Positions 18,867 to 26,900 of a stretch of DNA of 64,000 bases are shown here, piece after piece. The DNA is from CBDCLY01 sp965218715 (lineage in GTDB: Bacteria; Bacteroidota; Bacteroidia; Flavobacteriales_E; Vicingaceae): positions 62,001 to 126,000 of the forward strand of contig CBDCLY010000028.1 of NCBI GenBank assembly GCA_965218715.1, given 5' to 3'. A program made the translations under genes and the position numbers. The notes below the pieces were generated by a model. It saw nothing but the letters and a program-made list of their open reading frames with translations. It searched no databases and had not been told where the DNA came from. How positions within the stretch are numbered: the stretch's first letter is position 1; every line of letters starts with the position of its first letter.

Positions 18867-18897
18867 TTGATTTAAATTCTCATAGCGATTAGATTTG
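18867..18897 (+). promoter_or_regulatory. Promoter (-33 TTG / -7 TAGATTTG)
   Basis: TTG at 18867-18869 and TAGATTTG at 18890-18897 are separated by 20 bp, close to the Bacteroidota spacing. It would drive the DUF4407 gene starting at 18955 and the two genes behind it. Confidence 0.5.
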
Positions 18898-18954
18898 AGT
18901 AAATGCAATTTTTCTTAGGGGGAAAAGTTCTACAATGAATCAAAATTTAAAAAA

Positions 18955-19968
18955 ATGAGAAATTTCTTCATCTGGTGTGCTGGAAGCGACCAAGACATTT
19001 TAGCCCATTGTACCAAAGCAGAAAGAAACAAACACATTGGCTATGGAACATTGGTTTTAGTGCCCGCAATTTTAGCTTTGGTTTCCATGAGTTTTGCCCT
19101 TTCTACCATCAAAGAAATTTCCGATCAACCTATATTTTATCTCTTGGGCGGCTTAGTTTGGAGCTTAATCATTTTCTCATTCGATCGCTTTGTCGTTTCT
19201 ACTCATAGAAGAAAGATGAGCAACCGAGAAGAACTCAATCAGCCTTCTTTTTACTTGCGATTTGCCTTTGCCTTTATTTTGGGAATCGTAATTTCTCATC
19301 CCTTGGTAATGCTTTATTTCGATGGAAGTGTTCAAGATCAATTGGCAAGAAATACCGAAACAGAAAAAGAAAGAATTGGTTTAGAATACGATCAAAAGAT
19401 CATGGCCTTGTCGGAGCAAACTGCTATACTCGACAGCAGCATTTGGGCGAAAGAAGCGGCCAGAAATGAGCAAGCTCAAGTAGTGGCTTTAGAAATTGAT
19501 GGGGAAATCATGAAAGCCAAAAAAGGCAATCAACTAACCACAGGTCTAAGAGGAAAAGGACCCTCAGCTGAACGAAAAATCAAACAATTGGATCAATTGC
19601 AAAAGGAATTGGACGATGAAAAGGCCTATCAAGCCAAATTGAGGGTAGAATACCAAGCACAAAGTGATCAATTGAGAGAAAGCAAGGAGAAAGCCTTGGC
19701 TGCCTTTAGTTTATCTAAGGATTATCTGCAAAGGGAAATGGCCTTGGAACAGTTGAAAGAAGAGCATAGCATAGTGGGCTTGACTCAGTTCCTATTGATC
19801 TCTTTGTTCATACTGGTTGATATCTTACCGGTAATCTTTAAAACATTTGCTCCCTTTGGAATGTACGATAGAATCCTAATGGACGATGGTATGGCCTTTA
19901 GAGAATTGGATCATGCAAGTAGAATAGCTTATGTTCAGAAAGCCTACGAAGGAGTTAGCGAGCTTTAG
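18955..19968 (+). CDS. DUF4407 domain-containing membrane protein
   Basis: A 337-aa protein matching DUF4407: WCAGSDQDILAHCTKAERNK at the start, three hydrophobic helices within residues 28-120, a long charged coiled coil (about 125-255, rich in EKE, QLDQLQKELDDEK) and a last helix near 275 followed by FAPFGMYDRIL. The coil probably lies outside the bilayer. Function is unknown; the next two genes follow in the same direction within 12 bp, so they likely share an mRNA. Confidence 0.82.
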   Translation: MRNFFIWCAGSDQDILAHCTKAERNKHIGYGTLVLVPAILALVSMSFALSTIKEISDQPIFYLLGGLVWSLIIFSFDRFVVSTHRRKMSNREELNQPSFYLRFAFAFILGIVISHPLVMLYFDGSVQDQLARNTETEKERIGLEYDQKIMALSEQTAILDSSIWAKEAARNEQAQVVALEIDGEIMKAKKGNQLTTGLRGKGPSAERKIKQLDQLQKELDDEKAYQAKLRVEYQAQSDQLRESKEKALAAFSLSKDYLQREMALEQLKEEHSIVGLTQFLLISLFILVDILPVIFKTFAPFGMYDRILMDDGMAFRELDHASRIAYVQKAYEGVSEL

Positions 19969-19980
19969 TAATTTAGTCAG

Positions 19981-20586
19981 ATGCGAAAATTTATTCTTCT
20001 TGGTCTTCTTTCTTTCTTAGTCTTCGGAATTCAGTCGCAAAGCATAGAAAAGGCTCAACTTTTTCAAAACGAACTCGACAATGGCTATAAAGATTCTTTA
20101 AGAAGTCCATTGTTGCCCAAAGATCAAGTTGATTTTAATGGCCATCCCTTCTACCCGATTTCTGAAGAATACATTGTAGAAGCAGATTTTGTGCTTACGC
20201 CTGGAACAGAAGTATTTGAAATGCCTACCACTACTAAGAGAAAACCCAAATACCGAAAATATGCAGAAGCAAGGTTCATGTGGAAAGGAGAACAAAAAAG
20301 TTTGGCCCTTTTTCAAAGTCAGGATTTAAAATCTATACCAGAATTTGAGAAAAACCTGTTTCTGCCCTTTAACGATTTTAGCAATGGAAACGAAACCTAT
20401 GGTGGAGGAAGGTTCATCGATATAGAAATTCCCGAGGGAGATAAAATCATTATCGACTTTAACCAAGCTTACAATCCACTTTGTGCATACAATCACCAGT
20501 ATTCTTGTCCCATTCCACCAGACGAAAACAAATTGGATTTTGAGGTGAAAGCAGGAGTACAATACAATCAAGAAAAATACCATTAG
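19981..20586 (+). CDS. DUF1684 domain-containing exported protein
   Basis: A 201-aa protein with a cleavable signal peptide (residues 1-19). The mature part has the DUF1684 pattern: a basic-aromatic KYRKYAEARFMWKG region, LALFQ, LFLPFNDFSNGNETYGGGRF near 130 and the conserved D-F-N-x-A-Y-N-P-x-C-A-Y box near 160. Function is unknown. It starts 12 bp after the DUF4407 gene and its stop abuts the next start. Confidence 0.82.
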   Translation: MRKFILLGLLSFLVFGIQSQSIEKAQLFQNELDNGYKDSLRSPLLPKDQVDFNGHPFYPISEEYIVEADFVLTPGTEVFEMPTTTKRKPKYRKYAEARFMWKGEQKSLALFQSQDLKSIPEFEKNLFLPFNDFSNGNETYGGGRFIDIEIPEGDKIIIDFNQAYNPLCAYNHQYSCPIPPDENKLDFEVKAGVQYNQEKYH

Positions 20587-21576
20587 ATGAAAAAACTAGC
20601 ATTTAGCCTTGGACTATTTGGTTCATTATTGATCAGCTACAGTCTTCAAGCACAAGTAAATGAGGATTACAAAAAAAACGTGGCCATTGCCGATAGTTTA
20701 TACGATGTAAAGAATTACAGCGAATCGGTAATCCATTATACCAAGGCTTTTGAAAGCATAGAAGGAAAAGCATATCCTGCCGACCGCTACAATGCTGCTT
20801 GTACCTTTTCTTTGGCAGGCGATGTGGAAAAGGCCTATTATCATCTTTTTCGATTAGCCAATGATTCTAAATACGACAATTACAATCACATGATAGTAGA
20901 TGGTGATTTAAAAAACTTGTATGATGACCAGCGTTGGGAGGAATTGAAAGAACTGGTGCTGGCCAATAAAAAAGAAAATGAAAAAGACTTAGATCAAGAA
21001 TTAGTAGCCGTATTGGATGAAGTGTACATCAGCGATCAAGGAAGCAGGATGGGAATAAGAGACAGCATTGCCAAATACGGAAATGGAAGCGAAGAAATTA
21101 AAGCCGTTTGGAACAACATGCGAAAAGTTGATTCCATCAATACCATTATCGTCTCCAAAATAATAGACGAAAGAGGATGGTTGGGTCCAAAAGTGATTGG
21201 CAAGAAAGGAAGTTTAACCTTGTTTTTGGTCATCCAACATGCACCAATTGAGGTACAGGAAAAGTACATTCCCTTGTTAAGAGAAGCGGTGGAGAAGAAA
21301 GAAGCCAATGCTTCCAATTTGGCTCTGATGGAAGACAGAGTAGCGCTACGACAAGGAAAAAACCAAATCTATGGCAGTCAGATTGGTAGCATGCCAGGAG
21401 AAGATCAAAGCTATGTGTTGCCACTAATGGATCCAGACAATGTAGATGCCAGAAGAGCTTCAGTGGGTTTAGGTAGCTTAAGCGAATACACCAGAAGATT
21501 TGGAATTACCTGGGATTTGGAAGCCTATAAAAAAATGCTTCCTGAATTGGAAGCCAAGTACAAGAAAAATAAATAA
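20587..21576 (+). CDS. Exported protein with TPR-like N-terminus and DUF6624-like C-terminal domain
   Basis: A 329-aa protein with a signal peptide (1-22), a short TPR-like region (residues 30-110: NYSESVIHYTKAFESI, AGDVEKAYYHLFRLA) and a C-terminal domain (about 135-300) with GPKVIGKKGSLTLFLVIQHA and LMEDRVALRQGKNQIYGSQI, as in DUF6624 proteins. It begins directly after the stop of the DUF1684 gene. The function is unknown; an extracytoplasmic location is inferred from the signal peptide. Confidence 0.75.
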   Translation: MKKLAFSLGLFGSLLISYSLQAQVNEDYKKNVAIADSLYDVKNYSESVIHYTKAFESIEGKAYPADRYNAACTFSLAGDVEKAYYHLFRLANDSKYDNYNHMIVDGDLKNLYDDQRWEELKELVLANKKENEKDLDQELVAVLDEVYISDQGSRMGIRDSIAKYGNGSEEIKAVWNNMRKVDSINTIIVSKIIDERGWLGPKVIGKKGSLTLFLVIQHAPIEVQEKYIPLLREAVEKKEANASNLALMEDRVALRQGKNQIYGSQIGSMPGEDQSYVLPLMDPDNVDARRASVGLGSLSEYTRRFGITWDLEAYKKMLPELEAKYKKNK

Positions 21577-21633
21577 GCTCGATAAAGGCTGATGGGTCAA
21601 TAGCCAAATGAATAGAAATACTATATTAGTCGG

Positions 21634-22506
21634 GTGGAAGAAAAGAAAGTAGATCGAGCTCAATTTACTATTGAGGATTTAAAGGAGGCGAAAAGAAGAA
21701 TAGACTTAATTGCCATTGCCAAAGACAAAGGCATCAACATTAAAAAGGTCTTAAGAAATCTCCGTTATGAAGAAGAATTAAGAATTCTTCAGGCCGACTT
21801 GGTAGACCTTCAGCATTACATTGCAAAAAATAAACTGAGGGTTGCCGTCTTGTTCGAAGGAAGAGATGCTGCAGGAAAAGGTGGAGCCATCAAACGCTTT
21901 ACAGAACACCTCAATCCGCGATCCATGCGAGTAGTTGCTTTGTCTAAACCCACAGAAGTGGAAAAGGGTCAATGGTATTTTAGGCGCTACATAAAAGAAT
22001 TGCCCAATCCAGGTGAGATAGTTTTTTTCGACCGTTCTTGGTACAACCGAGCAGTTGTTGAACCCGTTATGGGATTTTGCAAGAAAGGGGAATACAAAAA
22101 ATTCATTCAACAAGTGCCAGGCTTTGAGCACATGCTTTATGAGGACGGGGTAATTCTAATCAAATTTTGGTTTTCCATTTCTAAAGAGGAACAGAAAAAA
22201 CGTTTCGATTCTAGGATAAAAAACCCTTTAAAAGCTTGGAAATTTAGTCCGGTTGATGAGTTGGGACAAGAATTATGGGATCAAACGACGCATTATAAAG
22301 AGCAGATGTTTTCTAAGACTCATTCTACTTTTAGTCCCTGGATCATTGTTAAAACCAATGAAAAGAGAACGGCAAGGTTAGAAAGCATTCGTTATGTGCT
22401 TTCACAATTTGATTTTGTGGACTCAGAACAAGAGGAAACCAACAGCCTACCAGATCCCAACGTGATCATGCGCTATTTTAGAAACCTAGAACAAATAGAC
22501 ATTTAG
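21634..22506 (+). CDS. ppk2: Polyphosphate kinase 2 (first of a tandem pair)
   Basis: A 290-aa PPK2 that transfers phosphate between polyphosphate and nucleotides. It shows the Walker A FEGRDAAGKGGAIKR near residue 73, the substrate segment EKGQWYFRRYIKELPNPGE near 108 and the lid/Walker B FFDRSWYNRAVVEPVMGF near 131. The start is a GTG at 21634; no ATG fits. The neighbouring gene is a paralogue with the same motifs, starting immediately after this stop. Confidence 0.88.
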   Translation: MEEKKVDRAQFTIEDLKEAKRRIDLIAIAKDKGINIKKVLRNLRYEEELRILQADLVDLQHYIAKNKLRVAVLFEGRDAAGKGGAIKRFTEHLNPRSMRVVALSKPTEVEKGQWYFRRYIKELPNPGEIVFFDRSWYNRAVVEPVMGFCKKGEYKKFIQQVPGFEHMLYEDGVILIKFWFSISKEEQKKRFDSRIKNPLKAWKFSPVDELGQELWDQTTHYKEQMFSKTHSTFSPWIIVKTNEKRTARLESIRYVLSQFDFVDSEQEETNSLPDPNVIMRYFRNLEQIDI

Positions 22507-23313
22507 ATGGTCGATAAAGAATTTGATGTGGATCTCTTAAGTGCTGAAGACATGAGCTTGCTGAACAGTAAATTGGGCAAGCGACAGTTGATGTATTACA
22601 AAAAGACTAATGTGGAGAAGGCTTTGAGGATGACCAAATACGAATTGGAATTAAAGCATTTACAGGCCGAATTGATCCAAATGCAGAACTGGGTCATCAA
22701 TGAAAAGAAGAAAGTGGTGGTTTTGTTTGAGGGAAGAGACTCGGCAGGAAAGGGTGGCGCCATCAGAAGAATAACTGCCCACATCAATCCTAGGCATTAC
22801 CGAACAGTGGCTTTGCCCAAGCCAGATAGCACCGAGCAGGGACAATGGTACTTTCAACGATATGTCAATCAATTACCAGCGCCGGGAGAAATTGTATTTT
22901 TTGATCGTTCGTGGTACAACCGAGCCGTTGTAGAGCCAGTAAACGGCTTTTGCACAGTAGAGCAGTATCAGGTATTTATGGGACAGGTAAACGAATTTGA
23001 GCGCATGCTGATGGAATCTGACACCACCTTGATCAAATTGTATTTTAGCATCAGCAAAAAAGAACAGGAAAGTAGATTTAAAGACATCAATTCGAATCGT
23101 TTGAAACGTTGGAAAATGACAGATGTTGATCGCAAGGCGCAAGATTTATGGGATGAATACACGACTTACAAAGAAGCCATGTTTAAAAACACCAATACGG
23201 AACTTTCACCTTGGACCATCATACCCTCTGACAGAAAGACCGATGCTAGGATAAATGCTTTGAAAGAGATTTTGAATCGAGTTCATGGAAGGGCCGAAAA
23301 AATTGAATTGTAA
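22507..23313 (+). CDS. ppk2: Polyphosphate kinase 2 (second of a tandem pair)
   Basis: A 268-aa PPK2 with Walker A FEGRDSAGKGGAIRR near residue 75, EQGQWYFQRYVNQLPAPGE near 109 and FFDRSWYNRAVVEPVNGF near 132. It is clearly homologous to, but well diverged from, the gene directly upstream, so this is an old tandem duplication, perhaps giving two nucleotide specificities or a heteromer (inference). Its stop overlaps the start of a 32-residue membrane peptide (TAATG). Confidence 0.88.
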   Translation: MVDKEFDVDLLSAEDMSLLNSKLGKRQLMYYKKTNVEKALRMTKYELELKHLQAELIQMQNWVINEKKKVVVLFEGRDSAGKGGAIRRITAHINPRHYRTVALPKPDSTEQGQWYFQRYVNQLPAPGEIVFFDRSWYNRAVVEPVNGFCTVEQYQVFMGQVNEFERMLMESDTTLIKLYFSISKKEQESRFKDINSNRLKRWKMTDVDRKAQDLWDEYTTYKEAMFKNTNTELSPWTIIPSDRKTDARINALKEILNRVHGRAEKIEL

Positions 23314-23411
23314 TGCAAAGCAATACCTTAAAGAAACTTGCACTTGTCTGTGTACTGTGCTTCGCATTAATTAGTAGCATTGTCATTGTTATTGAATACT
23401 TTTTAAATTAA
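23313..23411 (+). CDS. Predicted 32-residue single-pass membrane peptide
   Basis: The ATG overlaps the stop of the second ppk2 gene (TAATG). The peptide is basic at the start (MQSNTLKK) and then almost entirely hydrophobic (LALVCVLCFALISSIVIVIE). Overlapping start and a good transmembrane segment favour a real, translationally coupled gene, but no family is recognised and it is short enough to be chance. Confidence 0.4.
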   Translation: MQSNTLKKLALVCVLCFALISSIVIVIEYFLN

Positions 23412-23416
23412 ATCAC

Positions 23417-23620
23417 ATGAAAAAGAACATGTGAACCCTGGATCGAGTGATCCGACTAATAGTAGCAGCCGTTATTTCGGTTTTGTATTTTACCCAAACG
23501 ATTAGTGGGACTTTTGGCATTATATTATTGGCGCTTGGTGCCGTCTTTATATTGACCAGCTTCATTAGTTTTTGCCCACTGTACGCTCCATTTGGCTTGA
23601 GCACGTGTAAAAAGGAGTAG
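23417..23620 (+). pseudogene. DUF2892 (YgaP-like) inner-membrane protein with in-frame TGA at codon 6
   Basis: Reading from the ATG at 23417 gives M-K-K-N-M, then TGA (23432-23434), then TLDRVIRLIVAAVISVLYF and a second helix ending SFCPLYAPFGLSTCKKE, which is a full-length two-helix DUF2892 protein of 67 codons. Family members usually have Gly at the TGA position, so GGA to TGA is a likely single change. The frame is otherwise intact. It could be a nonsense mutation, a base error, or translation from a later non-ATG codon. Confidence 0.7.
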
Positions 23621-23954
23621 TTTTTTTCTTAATGCACCCCTTCATGCCATTGCCACGGCCGACCAATTGTATGCCTTGGTAATGAAGAAAATTGCTGAAT
23701 CACAACAACACCTCCCACCCTATAATACTCCCAATGTCTATGATTTATAATTATTGGTAGTGCAAAGGGTCTAGCAAAGAGAATTAAAATATTAAAACCC
23801 TTCTCGCTTTTTAAAAGCGTTTACAATAAATCATTAACTTGTTCACCAACCAAAGCCGAGGATCACAAATGCAACACAACAGATTTCTGGGTTTGGTTCT
23901 TGAATACGGTGTTTATCCCTAATTATTTGGAATAAACGCAATAGACATGAAAGT
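23621..23954 (+). other. Gene-poor spacer before the cassette array
   Basis: No complete gene is visible. A stretch ending in TAA at 23748-23750 reads PLHAIATADQLYALVMKK and more in one frame without any start codon, and may be the tail of a lost gene or chance. The remainder is AT-rich with no recognisable RNA gene. Confidence 0.4.
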
Positions 23955-24004
23955 GGTATAAATACAATGTATATATCTCCAGATATATACATTGTATTTA
24001 TACC
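23955..24004. repeat. Perfect 24-bp inverted repeat with 2-nt loop at the left edge of the array
   Basis: Positions 23955-23978 are the exact reverse complement of 23981-24004, with CC between them. The sequence is AT-rich (starts GGTATAAATACAATG). The right arm is followed by TAC and then GTT at 24008, just as the fold-back sites further right end in C-GTT. It may be the terminal, modified recombination site of the array. Confidence 0.75.
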
Positions 24005-24049
24005 TACGTTGGCAACCATTAACAGAAACAACCGAACAAGAAATAACGA

Positions 24050-25348
24050 ATGGCAGAATTAATATTACCTGAAAGATTTAAGCACATTGAAAAAGTTGAC
24101 AATTTTCTCGAAGGTTGGGAGAATGTGAAACTTGCAATACGACCAGAATATAGATTAGAAGCAAGTTTAGAAAAAACCCGAATAGCAATTGAATCGGGAC
24201 TTAATGATGCTGCAATAAATTATGTTTGGAACTTGGCAATATTCGACATTCAAAAGAAAATTGTCGCATACGGAATCGAATACTTTTCTAGTGCAATCAA
24301 TTGGGATGGAAAACCTTTACAAACAATTGAAGATTTACGAGAAGTAAAAGATTATCAACTAATTACAGGTGCTTTTGGATTAGGGATAATTCCTAATGAA
24401 GCACATTTTTTTCTTCAACAATGCAGAGAAATTAGAAATAACTTTAGTACTGCCCATTTTCCAATGGGAGAAATAGACAAATTTGAGACCTACAATTTTA
24501 TTAAAAATTGTATCAAATATGTTTTGACTTTTGATATGCCTGCTCGTGGACTGCAAATAAAAGATTTGATTGAAAGCTTGACTTTAGAAAGATTGGAAAG
24601 TGTTGAAGAAATAAATGCAATTATTGAAAGTCAATCTGAAAAAATACACGGACCTATAATTCATAATTTGTTTGCCAATTTTATCAAACAAGATTGCGAC
24701 CCAAACTTAAAATATAATATCCGTCAAATTGGACCAAATTTATGGGAATTGGTATCGGATGAAATAAGGAGTAATATAGCTTCAAAATTTTCATCATTAA
24801 GAGACATAAAAGGAAAAGATGCCGCAAGTGAAGCTTTAGAATTTCTTAAACTTGTAAATGGTGTTGAATATATCCCGGAATCATTCAAAGAAATAATATT
24901 TAAAAAGCATTCACAAGCCTTACTTGATGCACATTATGGTTGGGATAATTTTCATCACGAACCAGCTTACGCAAGAGATTTAGCAAGTTTAGGACAAAAT
25001 GTTCCTTTATCTTCAATTTACACTTATGTTAAGGCAATTATGGTTTCATTTTTAGGAAATGGCTATGGTATTGCAAGAGGAGCTCAACAATATAATGTGC
25101 AAATGATTTCTGATTTATCGCAGACAGGAATAAGGACTTTATTCAAGCTATTGGAAAGTGATATTGATATATCAAGAAAACTTTCTAATTCATCTGCTGT
25201 AAACAGATTTTATGGGATTTTAGATTTGATAAAAGACAAAACTATGCTTCCAAAACAGAAAGAATTATTTGATTTTATTACTAACAATAAAGTTGTCAAA
25301 GTTAGAGGACATTTTGAATCTAACTATTGGAAACTTGCGAAAAAATAA
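24050..25348 (+). CDS. Cassette 1 cargo: 432-aa protein of unknown function
   Basis: A soluble, largely helical 432-aa protein with no signal peptide or membrane helix. I do not recognise a family. An EIRNNFSTAH stretch near residue 128 resembles an R-N-x(n)-H motif as in HEPN-type RNases, but the spacing is longer than the usual R-x4-H and this is weak. It is the only gene of the first unit (24008-25476); the stop codon is directly followed by the left box of the fold-back site. Neighbouring restriction genes make a defence role conceivable, but that is a guess. Confidence 0.75.
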   Translation: MAELILPERFKHIEKVDNFLEGWENVKLAIRPEYRLEASLEKTRIAIESGLNDAAINYVWNLAIFDIQKKIVAYGIEYFSSAINWDGKPLQTIEDLREVKDYQLITGAFGLGIIPNEAHFFLQQCREIRNNFSTAHFPMGEIDKFETYNFIKNCIKYVLTFDMPARGLQIKDLIESLTLERLESVEEINAIIESQSEKIHGPIIHNLFANFIKQDCDPNLKYNIRQIGPNLWELVSDEIRSNIASKFSSLRDIKGKDAASEALEFLKLVNGVEYIPESFKEIIFKKHSQALLDAHYGWDNFHHEPAYARDLASLGQNVPLSSIYTYVKAIMVSFLGNGYGIARGAQQYNVQMISDLSQTGIRTLFKLLESDIDISRKLSNSSAVNRFYGILDLIKDKTMLPKQKELFDFITNNKVVKVRGHFESNYWKLAKK

Positions 25349-25349
25349 C

Positions 25350-25483
25350 GGTTGCCAACAATGGCTATAAGTAATTGCTTGTTCTCGCCTACTTCTGAAA
25401 ATCCTCGCGGAATTTCAGTTTGGTGTGTACTTGCAAAGTTAAGTGCTAACCCACGCAACTACTCATAGCCGAGACCGTTAACG
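25350..25483 (+). repeat. attC-like site 1
   Basis: Left box GGTTGCCAAC (25350-25359) is the exact reverse complement of the start of its own unit, GTTGGCAACC (24008-24017). The left arm GGCTATAAGTAATTGC pairs imperfectly with the right arm GCAACTACTCATAGCC (about 25455-25470), followed by GAGACCGTT. The loop is about 75 nt. Confidence 0.75.
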
Positions 25484-25787
25484 CCAATCCTCCCCTCACG
25501 CCAACCCTGATGTAGTTCAACGGGTCTACTAGCCAGCTACGCCACGCCACGAAGGTAAAACCACAAGAAACAAGCAAGTAAAGCTTCGCTTTGAATAACT
25601 GGCCTTAACAATAGCTATAAGTCATTTTTTTACTTTGCCGCCTCCTTCCTGCTTTCTTAGTTTCGCGCTTCGCGCCGAATTTTTTTTCTATTATGGAGTT
25701 AAGTGTTCTTCTAGCGTCGCTCGCTTTCTGCTAAACCTCATTTTATGTACTTTTAAGAAACTAAAAAAAACGCCTCATAGCTGAGAC
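25477..25787 (+). mobile_element. ORF-less cassette (unit 2), 311 bp
   Basis: Begins GTTAACGCCAATCC and contains no plausible gene. The first 123 bp are a conserved non-coding payload; the rest is its attC-like site. It differs from units 3, 5 and 6 mainly in the payload around 25530-25550. A GC-rich hairpin CGCGCTTCGCG followed by a T8 run (about 25663-25687) looks like a terminator. Confidence 0.7.
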
Positions 25788-25794
25788 GTTAACG
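25600..25794 (+). repeat. attC-like site 2
   Basis: Left box TGGCCTTAAC (one mismatch to the complement of its unit start GTTAACGCCA), arms AATAGCTATAAG and CTCATAGCTGAGACGTT, with T7 and A8 runs also pairing inside the stem. Confidence 0.7.
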
Positions 25795-26099
25795 CCAATC
25801 CTCCCCTCACGCCAACCCTGATGTAGTTCAACGGATTATTTTTGCCATTTACGGCACGCCACGAAAGTAAAACCATAAGAAACAAGCAGGAAAGCTTCGC
25901 TTTGAATAACTGGCGTTAACAATAGCTATAAGTCATTTTTTTACTTAGCCGCCACCTTCCTGCTTCCCTAGTTTCGCGCTTCGCGCCGAATTTTTTTTCT
26001 ATTATGGAGTTAAGTGTTCTACTAGCGTCGCTCGCTTCCTGCTAAAAGTCATTTTCAGTACTTTTAAGAAACTAAAAAAAACGGCCTCATAGCTGAGAC
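25788..26099 (+). mobile_element. ORF-less cassette (unit 3), 312 bp
   Basis: Nearly identical to units 5 and 6 in its first half and to unit 6 in its tail (CTGCTAAAAGTCATTTTCAG). No gene; same terminator-like hairpin and T run. Confidence 0.7.
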
Positions 26100-26106
26100 G
26101 TTGTAT
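25911..26106 (+). repeat. attC-like site 3
   Basis: Left box TGGCGTTAAC is the exact complement of its unit start GTTAACGCCA. The right arm ends CTCATAGCTGAGACGTT and joins the next unit at GTTGTATGC. Confidence 0.72.
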
Positions 26107-26273
26107 GCAAGCTGAAAAGAAAAGCCAACCGCACATTGCACACATTTACAAATCGCTCAAGCCAGCACACATCCAAAATTTGTAAAAGAGTGCAATTACC
26201 CTCGCCCAATACGATTTAGAACAAGATTATTATATTTGTAGAAGACGTACTTAAAAATAAAAACACTTTTTTC

Positions 26274-26303
26274 TTGGTTATCTAATATTTGTTTGTACAT
26301 TTG
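26274..26303 (+). promoter_or_regulatory. Promoter of the restriction-modification operon
   Basis: TTG at 26274-26276 and TACATTTG at 26296-26303 are 19 bp apart, a textbook Bacteroidota -33/-7 pair, 25 bp upstream of the first gene. GTAC repeats in TTTGTACATTTGTACTCG and TTGTAC overlapping the -7 box could be an operator. Confidence 0.6.
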
Positions 26304-26328
26304 TACTCGTTGTACTTAATTATAAACA

Positions 26329-26895
26329 GTGTTTAGATTGAAAACAGAACTAAAACATATCGCCAACATCCAAACTGGAGTCTTTGCTAAGCCCGTAGCA
26401 AAAGGTGATATAGCGTATTTGCAACCAAAGTATTTTGATGAGCTGGGCAAGCTCACAACTAATTTGGAGCCTGACTTGAACTCTGTAGGCATCTCAGAAA
26501 AGCACATCTTAAAACAAGGAGACGTAATATTTGCTGCAAAGGGTTCAAAGAACTTTGCTGCTCGTTTTGACTTGGAAGATATGTCTGCAGCCGCTTCTAC
26601 TTCCTTTTTTGTGATCAGAATCTTCGAAGAGAGCATTCTTCCAGAATACCTGACTTGGTATCTGAATCATCAAACCACGATGAAGTATTTAAAATCATTT
26701 GCTAGAGGAACTTCTATCGCTTCTATTTCTAAGGATGTCCTAAATGACCTTGAAATCATAGTACCTAGCCTTGAGAAGCAACACCTAATTTTTAAGATAG
26801 ATGACCTGAGATCTGCAGAGAGACAAATCACAATGAGACTTCTCTCTCTGAAGCAAGCATTAAACCAACAACAACTTTATAACGCATTAACATAA
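26329..26895 (+). CDS. hsdS: Half-size HsdS-like specificity subunit (single target-recognition domain)
   Basis: A 188-aa protein with one target-recognition domain (KLTTNLEPDLN, ILKQGDVIFAAKGSKNF, LPEYLTWYLNH, GTSIASISKDVLNDLEI) and one C-terminal helical repeat (SLEKQHLIFKIDDL to the end). Full HsdS proteins have two such halves. Start is a GTG at 26329, placed 25 bp after the promoter. It ends 5 bp before hsdM. It could act as a dimeric half-subunit, as known for some type I systems, or swap with the full HsdS further down. Confidence 0.75.
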   Translation: MFRLKTELKHIANIQTGVFAKPVAKGDIAYLQPKYFDELGKLTTNLEPDLNSVGISEKHILKQGDVIFAAKGSKNFAARFDLEDMSAAASTSFFVIRIFEESILPEYLTWYLNHQTTMKYLKSFARGTSIASISKDVLNDLEIIVPSLEKQHLIFKIDDLRSAERQITMRLLSLKQALNQQQLYNALT

Positions 26896-26900
26896 ATACC

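Noticed and set aside
23630..23750. A short gene reading PLHAIATADQLYALVMKK
   Set aside because: There is no start codon in this frame and no recognised family; at most the tail of a lost gene.
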